Of a stretch of 5,085 bases of DNA, positions 1 to 5,085 are shown piece by piece. The notes under the pieces were generated by a model. That model did not search any database, was not told the origin of the DNA, and was given only the letters and a program-made list of their open reading frames with translations. This DNA comes from Parvibaculum sp049671045 (lineage in GTDB: Bacteria; Pseudomonadota; Alphaproteobacteria; Parvibaculales; Parvibaculaceae), in NCBI RefSeq assembly GCF_049671045.1, contig NZ_JBATUH010000147.1:1-5085 (forward strand). Reading direction: 5' to 3'. The position numbers were made by a program, and so were the translations under genes. Positions within the stretch are counted from its first letter, which is position 1. Each line of letters begins with the position of its first letter.

Positions 1-1715
1 GCGGCCAGACCGGCGAGGTGCGCATCATCGGCATCCCCTCCATGCGCGAGCTGATGCGCATCCCCGTTTTCAACAGATGCAGCGCCACCGGCTGGGGCCA
101 GACCAATGAGAGCCTGAAGATCCTGACCGAAGGGCTCACCGAGCGGACGAAGGAATTTCTGAAGACGCGCGGCGGCGTCTTCATGAACGGCGATGCGCAT
201 CACCCGCATATGTCCTTCACGGATGGTACTTATGATGGGCGCTACATCTTCATCAACGACAAGGCGAATTGCCGTGTCGCGCGCATCCGCTGCGATGTGA
301 TGAAGACGGACAAGATCATCGAGATTCCGAACGCCTCCGACATTCACGGCTTGCGGCCGCAGAAATTTCCCCGCACCGGCTATGTCTTCGCCAATAGCGA
401 GCACATCATTCCGATCCCGAATGACGGCAAGGTGCTGGACGACCCGAAGAAGAACTACTGGTCCGTCTTCACCGCGATCGACGGCGACAAGATGGAAGTC
501 GCCTGGCAGGTGATGGTCGATGGCAATCTCGACAATTGCGATGCCGATTACCAGGGCAAATACGCCTTCTCGACCTGCTACAACTCCGAGAAGGGCGTGA
601 CGGTGGCGGAGATGACCTCGGCCGAGCAGGATTGGGCGGTGGTCTTCAACATCAAGCGCATCGAGGAGGCGGTGAAGAAGGGCGATTACAAGAAAATCGG
701 CGGCGTGCCAGTGATTGACGGCCGCCACGGGTCCAAATACACGCGCTACATTCCCGTGCCGAATTCGCCCCATGGCTGCAACACGGCGCCGGATGGCATC
801 CATGTCGTCTTCAATGGCAAGCTGTCGCCGACCGTGACGGTGATCGACGTGCGCAAGCTCGACGATCTCTTCGACGACAAGATCAAGCCGCGCGATTGCG
901 TCGTCGCCGAGCCGCAACTCGGCCTCGGGCCGCTTCACACCGCCTTCGACGGAAAGGGCAACGCCTTCACCACCGTCTTCATCGACAGCCAGATGGTGAA
1001 GTGGAACATCGAAAAGGCGAAACAGGCCTTTCAGGGAAAGAAGGTCGATCCGATCATCGAGAAGCTCGACGTTCACTATCAGCCGGGCCACAACCACACT
1101 TCAATGGGTGAGACGAAGGAAGCGGATGGAAAGTGGCTCATTTCGCTCAACAAGTTTTCCAAGGACCGCTTTCTCAATACCGGCGTGCTGAAGCCCGAGA
1201 ACGATCAGCTCATCGACATATCGGGCGACAAGATGAGACTCGTGCATGACGGGCCGAGCTTCGCCGAGCCGCACGACATCTGCATCGTTCACCGCTCCAA
1301 GGTGAACCCGGTGAGCATCTGGAAGCGCGACGACCCCACATGGGAAGATGCGCGCAAGATGGCGGCCAAGGATGGCGTCGATCTCGACGAGGCGGCGGAC
1401 GTCATTCGCGACGGCAACAAGGTGCGCGTCTATATGTATTCGACCGCGCCGACCTTCAGCCTCGAGCAATTCGAGGTCAATGAGGGCGACGAGGTAACCA
1501 TCGTCGTCAGCAATATGGACGAGGTCGAGGACCTGACGCATGGCTTCACGCTCGTGCGCTACGGCATCGCGATGGAGATCGGGCCGCAGGCGACGGCCTC
1601 CGTCACCTTCAAGGCGGACCGGCCGGGCGTCCACTGGTGGTATTGCCAGTGGTTCTGCCACGCGCTGCACATGGAAATGTCCGGCCGGATGCTCGTTCAT
1701 CCGAAGCCGGCCTGA
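1..1715 (+). CDS. nosZ: nitrous-oxide reductase NosZ, 5'-truncated by window edge
   Basis: Periplasmic multicopper enzyme that reduces N2O to N2 and water, the last step of denitrification. The reading frame is open from the first bases (frame starts at base 3), so the true start, the Tat signal and about 70 residues lie upstream; the GTG at 18 is internal. Residue numbers here count from that GTG (565 residues to the stop). A seven-bladed beta-propeller fills about 1-460 and a cupredoxin domain about 465-565. The seven CuZ histidines of the Pseudomonas stutzeri enzyme match H61 and H62 (DAHHPH), H110, H252 (SPHGC), H307, H358 (GHNH) and H419 (EPHD). The active-site Lys matches K379. The CuA ligands are H508 (THGF), C543, W545, C547, H551 and M554 in a CX3CX3HX2M motif. 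The protein looks intact and active. The sequence resembles clade I (Tat-exported, proteobacterial) NosZ. It is the first of five co-directional nos genes here; a nosR gene upstream is expected but not seen. Confidence 0.98.
   Translation, partial: GQTGEVRIIGIPSMRELMRIPVFNRCSATGWGQTNESLKILTEGLTERTKEFLKTRGGVFMNGDAHHPHMSFTDGTYDGRYIFINDKANCRVARIRCDVMKTDKIIEIPNASDIHGLRPQKFPRTGYVFANSEHIIPIPNDGKVLDDPKKNYWSVFTAIDGDKMEVAWQVMVDGNLDNCDADYQGKYAFSTCYNSEKGVTVAEMTSAEQDWAVVFNIKRIEEAVKKGDYKKIGGVPVIDGRHGSKYTRYIPVPNSPHGCNTAPDGIHVVFNGKLSPTVTVIDVRKLDDLFDDKIKPRDCVVAEPQLGLGPLHTAFDGKGNAFTTVFIDSQMVKWNIEKAKQAFQGKKVDPIIEKLDVHYQPGHNHTSMGETKEADGKWLISLNKFSKDRFLNTGVLKPENDQLIDISGDKMRLVHDGPSFAEPHDICIVHRSKVNPVSIWKRDDPTWEDARKMAAKDGVDLDEAADVIRDGNKVRVYMYSTAPTFSLEQFEVNEGDEVTIVVSNMDEVEDLTHGFTLVRYGIAMEIGPQATASVTFKADRPGVHWWYCQWFCHALHMEMSGRMLVHPKPA
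1681..1710 (+). other. predicted RNA stem-loop over the last codons of nosZ
   Basis: Bases 1681-1685 pair with 1706-1710 and bases 1686-1690 pair with 1699-1703. This gives ten Watson-Crick pairs with a two-base AA bulge (1704-1705) and an eight-base loop (1691-1698). It ends two bases before the nosZ stop codon. No U-run follows, so it is not an intrinsic terminator. It could protect the 3' end of nosZ mRNA from exonucleases, or be a by-product of GC-rich coding sequence. No folding program was run. Confidence 0.4.
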
Positions 1716-1750
1716 TCGCCGTGCGGCGGGGCCCGTCATGGTTCGGCAGG
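1716..1750 (+). other. nosZ-nosD intergenic spacer
   Basis: This is the only true gap between genes in the window, 35 bases long if nosD starts at the ATG at 1751. It has no recognisable -10/-35 promoter, no FNR-type TTGAT-N4-ATCAA box and no convincing Shine-Dalgarno sequence at a normal distance from 1751. The AGG at 1748-1750 directly touches the ATG. A small stem (1717-1720 with 1725-1728) puts a possible GTG start of nosD (1721) in its four-base loop. Confidence 0.6.
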
Positions 1751-3019
1751 ATGAGGGCGGCGGTTGCGGCAATCGCCGTCCTCAGTCTCGTGCCGATCCT
1801 TCCGGGGCTCGCCTCCACCATCGAGCTTCGGCCGGGCGACAATCTTCAGGAGGCTGCCGCCCGCGCGAGGCCGCGCGACGTGCTCCGCCTCGCTCCGGGC
1901 CATTACGCGGGCAATGTCGTCATCTCGCGGCCGCTCACCATAGAAGGGCCGGACGATCGGTCCGCCATCGTCGAGGGGCGGGGCGATGGCCGAGCGATCT
2001 GGATCGAGGCGCCGGATGTCACGATCCGCAATCTCACCGTCAAGGGCTCGGGCCTCAGCCTCTTCGACATGGATGCAGCGATCTTCGCCGACAGGACGGC
2101 CGATCGCGTTCTGGTCGAGCATAACGACATTCTCGACAATCTGATCGGCGTCTATCTCTGGGGTCCGCGCGACGCGACGGTCCGCGAGAACCGGATCGTC
2201 GGCCGGCATGATTTGCGGCGCAGCGAGAGAGGCAATGGCGTTCAGCTCTGGAACACGCCGGGCTCGATCGTCATCGGCAACGACATAAGCGCCGGCCGCG
2301 ACGGCATCTTCACCACGACGAGCCGCAACAACATCTTCCGCGGAAACAGGTTTCGCGATGTCCGCTTCGCCGTTCACTACATGTACACGAATGACAGCGA
2401 GGTGAGCGGCAATCTCTCCATCGACAACGATGTCGGCTACGCCATCATGTATTCCGACCGGCTCGTCATCCGCGACAATGTCTCGGATGGCGACCGCGAG
2501 CACGGGCTGCTCTTCAATTTCGCCAATGGCTCGGAGATCAGCGGCAATGTCGTGCGCGGCAGCGAGAAATGCGTCTTCATCTACAACGCCAACAAGAACC
2601 GCTTCGAGGACAATCTCTTCGAGGGCTGCCGGATCGGCGTACACTTCACGGCGGGATCGGAGCGCAACCGGATTTCGGAAAATGCCTTCATCGGCAATCA
2701 GACGCAGGTCATGTATGTCGGCACCCGCGCTCTCGACTGGCAGGTAGCGGGGCGCGGCAACTACTGGAGCGACAATGCCGCCTTCGATCTCGACGGCGAC
2801 GGCATTGCCGACACGGCCTATCGCCCGAATGGAATCCTCGATCAGGTGCTCTGGCGCGCGCCAGCGGCGAAGCTGCTGCTCAACAGCCCGGCGACGGAAG
2901 TCGTGCGCTGGGCGCAGTCGCAGTTCCCCGCCATTCATCCGGGCGGCGTGATCGACAGCGCGCCATTGATGAGCCCGCCGCATATCGTGGCGGCAAGCCG
3001 GCTGGAGGTGAAGCCGTGA
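1751..3019 (+). CDS. nosD: NosD, periplasmic copper-site maturation protein (beta-helix)
   Basis: Periplasmic partner of the NosFY ABC transporter; it takes copper from NosL and helps assemble the copper sites of NosZ. The ATG at 1751 gives 422 residues. Residues 1-21 form a Sec-type signal (Met-Arg, then a hydrophobic run to about PGLAS). The body is a right-handed parallel beta-helix (CASH/PbH1 repeats, as in pectate lyase-like proteins): asparagines recur at N125, N147, N177, N199, N221, N243, N266, N288 and N311, mostly 22-23 residues apart. Family hallmarks are VHYMYTND (208-215), GNYWSDN (336-342) and the acidic DLDGDGIADTAYRPN (347-361). The start is uncertain: an in-frame GTG at 1721 would give 432 residues with an Arg-Arg n-region, and neither start has a good Shine-Dalgarno. 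The P. stutzeri protein is of similar length. A strong stem-loop begins inside the ATG codon. The 3' end overlaps nosF by four bases. Function is confident; the start is not. Confidence 0.95.
   Translation: MRAAVAAIAVLSLVPILPGLASTIELRPGDNLQEAAARARPRDVLRLAPGHYAGNVVISRPLTIEGPDDRSAIVEGRGDGRAIWIEAPDVTIRNLTVKGSGLSLFDMDAAIFADRTADRVLVEHNDILDNLIGVYLWGPRDATVRENRIVGRHDLRRSERGNGVQLWNTPGSIVIGNDISAGRDGIFTTTSRNNIFRGNRFRDVRFAVHYMYTNDSEVSGNLSIDNDVGYAIMYSDRLVIRDNVSDGDREHGLLFNFANGSEISGNVVRGSEKCVFIYNANKNRFEDNLFEGCRIGVHFTAGSERNRISENAFIGNQTQVMYVGTRALDWQVAGRGNYWSDNAAFDLDGDGIADTAYRPNGILDQVLWRAPAAKLLLNSPATEVVRWAQSQFPAIHPGGVIDSAPLMSPPHIVAASRLEVKP
1752..1784 (+). promoter_or_regulatory. 15-bp RNA stem-loop beginning in the nosD start codon
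   Basis: Bases 1752-1766 (TGAGGGCGGCGGTTG) pair without a bulge with 1770-1784 (CAATCGCCGTCCTCA) around a three-base CGG loop. Thirteen pairs are Watson-Crick and two are G-U (1757-1779, 1763-1773). The stem includes two bases of the ATG at 1751 and the first codons of the signal peptide. No U-tract follows, so a Rho-independent terminator is unlikely. Inferred roles are limiting nosD translation relative to nosZ, blocking 3' decay, or being an RNase site that separates nosZ from nosDFYL. The pairing is read directly from the sequence; any function is inference. Confidence 0.55.
3004..3010 (+). promoter_or_regulatory. Shine-Dalgarno site of nosF
   Basis: GGAGGTG lies five bases upstream of the GTG at 3016, inside the last codons of nosD. 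It is the strongest ribosome binding site in the window, and it decides that nosF begins at the GTG overlapping the nosD stop. Confidence 0.85.
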
Positions 3020-3927
3020 GTGGAGTTTCGGTCGAGCTTTCCAGCGTAACGAAGACTTATGACGGCGTCGCGGCGGTCGAAGGCGTCGATCTAGTCTTGC
3101 GGGCGGGCGAGTGTGTCGCGCTTGCCGGGCATAATGGCGCGGGCAAGAGTACGCTCATCAAGCTGATGCTCGGGCTCATTCGCCCCGATGCGGGCCAGAT
3201 TCGCGTGCTTGGGGAGGACCCGGCCAGCCGCGCGGCGGCGCATGTGCGGATGGATGTCGGCTATCTGCCGGAGAACATCGCCTTTCATCCGGCGATGACG
3301 GGCATCGAAACGCTCGCCTTTTATGCGCGGCTGAAGCGCCAGCCGCTCGCGGACAATGCGAGGCTGCTCGAGCGTGTCGGGATTTCGCAGGCGGCGAGAC
3401 GGCGCGTTGGAACCTATTCCAAGGGTATGCGCCAGCGGCTCGGCCTTGCGCAGGCGCTGCTCGGGCGGCCCAGGGTGCTGTTTCTCGACGAGCCGACGAC
3501 CGGCCTCGATCCGGCCCTGAGGCAGGGCTTCTATGACATTCTTCGCGAATTGCGAGAGGAGGGCGCCTGCATCCTTCTCTCGTCCCACGCGCTGGCCGAA
3601 CTCGAAGGCAGGGTCGATCGTGTCGTCATCATGAACCGTGGACGGAAGGTTGCGGACGGCACGATGTCGGATCTGCGCCGGGCGGCGGGCCTTCCCTTGC
3701 GTATCGAGCTTCGGCTGGGCGCGAAGGCCGCGGCCGAGGCCGCGCGGCTCCCCGCCGGCTGGAGCCGCATCGGCGAGGCGCGATACGAACTTCGCTGTAA
3801 GGAGACGGAGAAGATCGCCGCCATCCGGGCGCTGTCGGAGCTTCCCTGTTCCGTCGAGGACATCGAGCTTCACCAGCCCGGCCTCGATGACATGTATGCG
3901 CATTTTCTGACACGCGAGGACGCATGA
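3016..3927 (+). CDS. nosF: NosF, ATPase subunit of the NosDFY ABC transporter
   Basis: Cytoplasmic ATP-binding subunit that drives NosDFY, which matures the copper sites of NosZ. It has 303 residues, the family's usual size. The start is a GTG overlapping the nosD stop (GTGA) behind a strong GGAGGTG. Motifs in order: Walker A GHNGAGKST (38-46); Q-loop region GYLPEN (82-87), with Glu86 where most ABC proteins have Gln; signature YSKGMRQRL (134-142) in place of LSGGQ; Walker B VLFLDEP (154-160) with D158 and catalytic E159; D-loop GLDP (163-166); switch His191 in SSH. GYLPE and SKGMR are usual in this ABC-2-type branch, so they do not suggest loss of activity. Residues from about 225 form a C-terminal extension ending in the DDMYAHFL motif of such ATPases. 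The last four bases overlap nosY, as expected for subunits of one complex. NosF is clear from context; alone it could only be called an ABC-2-type ATPase. Confidence 0.96.
   Translation: MSGVSVELSSVTKTYDGVAAVEGVDLVLRAGECVALAGHNGAGKSTLIKLMLGLIRPDAGQIRVLGEDPASRAAAHVRMDVGYLPENIAFHPAMTGIETLAFYARLKRQPLADNARLLERVGISQAARRRVGTYSKGMRQRLGLAQALLGRPRVLFLDEPTTGLDPALRQGFYDILRELREEGACILLSSHALAELEGRVDRVVIMNRGRKVADGTMSDLRRAAGLPLRIELRLGAKAAAEAARLPAGWSRIGEARYELRCKETEKIAAIRALSELPCSVEDIELHQPGLDDMYAHFLTREDA
3916..3920 (+). promoter_or_regulatory. Shine-Dalgarno site of nosY
   Basis: GAGGA lies three bases upstream of the ATG at 3924, within the end of nosF. The spacing is short, so initiation may depend partly on ribosomes terminating at the overlapping nosF stop codon. 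Confidence 0.6.
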
Positions 3928-4754
3928 GATCGGTCGCGATCATTGCCGGCAAGGAATTCCGCGACGGCTTGCGGAACAGGTGGGTCGTGGCGACGACATG
4001 CCTGCTGGCGGCGCTGGCGTTGACGCTCGCCTTCCTCGGCAGCGCGCCCACGGGTGAAGTGCGCGTCGGCGCGCTCGCCGTCACCATCGTCAGCCTTTCG
4101 AGCCTCACGATCTTTCTGATCCCGCTGATCGCGCTGCTCCTTGCCTATGATGCCGTGGTCGGCGAGGTGGACCGGGGCACCATGGCCCTGCTTCTCACCT
4201 ATCCCGTCTCGCGCTGGGAAGTCATGCTCGGCAAATTCGCGGGCCATGTCGCCATTCTCGCCGTCGCCACGTTGATCGGCTACGGCATTGCCGGCGTCAC
4301 GCTCGAAGCGGTGAACGGCGAGGGCGATACGGATGCCTGGCAGGCATTCGCCGCCATGATCGGAACGAGCGTGCTGCTCGGCGCGGCCTTCGTCTCGATC
4401 GGCTATCTCATCAGCGCGGCCGTGCGCGATCGCGGCACGGCGGGAGGCATCGCCATAGGCGTCTGGCTCGTCTTCGTGCTGATCTACGACATGGCGATCC
4501 TCGGCATTCTCGTGGCGGATCAGGGGCGCATACTGACCGCCGAGCGGCTCAACCTGCTTCTCATGCTCAATCCGACCGATGCCTACCGCCTGCTCAATCT
4601 TACGGGCTTTGCGAATGTCTCCCGCTTTTCGGGCATGGCGGGGATCGCATCGCAGGCCAATCTCGCGCCCTCGGTGCTGATCGCGGCGCTCGTTGCGTGG
4701 GTTCTGGCGCCGCTCGGACTTGCGACTTTTCTTTTTGCGAGGAAACAGCTTTGA
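3924..4754 (+). CDS. nosY: NosY, membrane subunit of the NosDFY ABC transporter
   Basis: Inner-membrane permease of the ABC-2 type; it couples ATP hydrolysis by NosF to periplasmic NosD during NosZ copper-site assembly. It has 276 residues, as expected for NosY. The start is an ATG overlapping the nosF stop (ATGA), with GAGGA upstream. Six hydrophobic segments can be read at about 20-39, 50-78, 105-127, 142-167, 172-198 and 246-272. The short N-terminal stretch AGKEFRDGLRNRW is typical of ABC-2 permeases and probably contacts the ATPase. The loop after segment 2, GEVDRGTMALLLTYPVSR (80-97), is the characteristic ABC-2 element before a GK motif (103-104). MLNPTDAYRLLNL (214-226) resembles the conserved NosY periplasmic stretch. 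No residue looks out of place. The stop overlaps the proposed TTG start of nosL. Apart from its neighbours, only a general ABC-2 permease call would be possible. Confidence 0.95.
   Translation: MRSVAIIAGKEFRDGLRNRWVVATTCLLAALALTLAFLGSAPTGEVRVGALAVTIVSLSSLTIFLIPLIALLLAYDAVVGEVDRGTMALLLTYPVSRWEVMLGKFAGHVAILAVATLIGYGIAGVTLEAVNGEGDTDAWQAFAAMIGTSVLLGAAFVSIGYLISAAVRDRGTAGGIAIGVWLVFVLIYDMAILGILVADQGRILTAERLNLLLMLNPTDAYRLLNLTGFANVSRFSGMAGIASQANLAPSVLIAALVAWVLAPLGLATFLFARKQL
4739..4745 (+). promoter_or_regulatory. Shine-Dalgarno site of nosL
   Basis: GAGGAAA lies five bases upstream of the TTG at 4751, inside the last codons of nosY. It is the main reason to accept the rare TTG as the nosL start over the in-frame GTG at 4763, which has no comparable site at the right distance. 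Confidence 0.75.
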
Positions 4755-5085
4755 ACGCGCTTGTGAGGAGTCTTGCGGTTTGCGCTCTCATCCTTGTGCT
4801 GTCCGGTTGCGACCGGCCGGAGCAGGAGAAGGCGCCGCCGCCTGCCGAAGTGTCCGACCTCGCCGTCGGGCATTTCTGCGGGATGACGCTTCCCGAACAT
4901 GCAGGCCCCAAGGCGCAGATTTTCATCGCGGGCAGGGCGGACCCATACTGGTTTTCGTCCGTGCGGCAGCTTTTCGCCTTCATGCGTCTGGCGGAGGAGC
5001 CGAAGAACGTCACCGCGATCTATGTCAACGACATGGGCAAGGCGAAGAACTGGAACCAGCCCGAGCCCGGAACATGGATCGACGC
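4751..5085 (+). CDS. nosL: NosL, copper-chaperone lipoprotein, 3'-truncated by window edge
   Basis: Membrane-anchored Cu(I)-binding lipoprotein that delivers copper to NosD for NosZ maturation. The window holds 111 full codons plus two bases; NosL proteins are usually about 180-200 residues, so about 40% is missing. The start is a TTG overlapping the nosY stop (TTGA), backed by GAGGAAA five bases upstream; a GTG at 4763 is the next choice. Residues 1-16 are a short signal with one Arg and a hydrophobic core, followed by the lipobox LSGC, so Cys20 is the lipidated residue. Asp21 follows it, then a Pro/Glu-rich linker to about 35. The family motif GHFCGMTLPEHAGPKAQIF (40-58) carries H41, C43, M45 and H50, likely copper ligands or their neighbours, and YVNDMG (91-96) supplies the conserved M95. 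No frame break is seen. The identity is secure from motif and position. Confidence 0.94.
   Translation, partial: MNALVRSLAVCALILVLSGCDRPEQEKAPPPAEVSDLAVGHFCGMTLPEHAGPKAQIFIAGRADPYWFSSVRQLFAFMRLAEEPKNVTAIYVNDMGKAKNWNQPEPGTWID

Noticed and set aside
1637..1750. Upstream extension of nosD into nosZ (GTG at 1637)
   Set aside because: The frame is open, but the extra 28-38 residues would overlap the conserved CuA coding region and bury the signal peptide behind a non-signal leader.
1101..1772. Antisense open frame (223 codons) opposite the nosZ 3' end
   Set aside because: It lies opposite strongly conserved copper-ligand coding sequence; its Arg/Val-rich composition is typical of a shadow frame.
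1736..2983. Long antisense open frame (415 codons) opposite nosD
   Set aside because: It mirrors the codon bias of nosD (GC-rich third positions leave few stops on the opposite strand), has no recognisable domain and covers a gene of secure identity.
2569..3015. Upstream extension of the nosF frame inside nosD
   Set aside because: The extra 149 residues are Arg/Gly/Gln-rich with no similarity to ABC proteins; the GTG at 3016 has a near-perfect Shine-Dalgarno and gives the family's normal length.
3726..3735. Perfect palindrome GGCCGCGGCC in nosF
   Set aside because: It encodes an Ala-rich stretch in a GC-rich gene; short GC palindromes are expected by chance and nothing around it suggests a binding site.
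3091..3903. Antisense open frame (270 codons) opposite nosF
   Set aside because: It is a shadow of the ABC ATPase gene; no motif or ribosome binding site supports it.
4724..4745. T-rich run near the end of nosY as a possible terminator
   Set aside because: It encodes the last hydrophobic residues of NosY, has no GC stem before it, and nosL continues directly with its own ribosome binding site.
1..5085. FNR/Nnr-type TTGAT-N4-ATCAA boxes or internal promoters
   Set aside because: None was found by eye, including in the nosZ-nosD gap. The operon promoter is presumably upstream of the window.

Overview
This window is the core of a bacterial nitrous oxide reductase (nos) operon, with all genes on the + strand: the 3' nine-tenths of nosZ, then complete nosD, nosF and nosY, and the first 111 codons of nosL. 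The order nosZ-D-F-Y-L, the clade I-type NosZ sequence, the GC-rich DNA with strong G/C third-position bias and the character of NosL all suggest a denitrifying alphaproteobacterium, possibly of the Hyphomicrobiales. The species cannot be fixed from the sequence.

Layout: positions 1-1715 hold nosZ, cut at its 5' end, so the Tat signal and roughly the first 70 residues lie outside. Positions 1716-1750 are the only real gap between genes. It lies among predicted RNA stem-loops, one over the last codons of nosZ and a strong 15-bp one starting inside the nosD start codon. Positions 1751-3019 are nosD, 3016-3927 nosF, 3924-4754 nosY and 4751-5085 nosL (cut by the window end). The last three genes each begin inside the stop codon of the gene before, as GTGA, ATGA and TTGA, and each has a Shine-Dalgarno sequence just upstream.

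How the genes work together: NosZ is the periplasmic copper enzyme that reduces N2O to N2. Every CuZ and CuA ligand that should lie in this part of the protein is present. NosL is a lipoprotein Cu(I) carrier. NosD (periplasmic beta-helix), NosF (cytoplasmic ATPase) and NosY (six-helix membrane protein) form the ATP-driven machine that matures the copper sites of NosZ using copper from NosL. By family precedent nosR should lie upstream and nosX or similar genes downstream, but neither is in the window.

I see no tRNA, rRNA, mobile element, CRISPR array, promoter or intrinsic terminator. The genes belong to a known system. The less ordinary features are the stem-loops at the nosZ-nosD junction, the run of four-base stop/start overlaps including a TTG start for nosL, and an Asp directly after the lipidated Cys of NosL.
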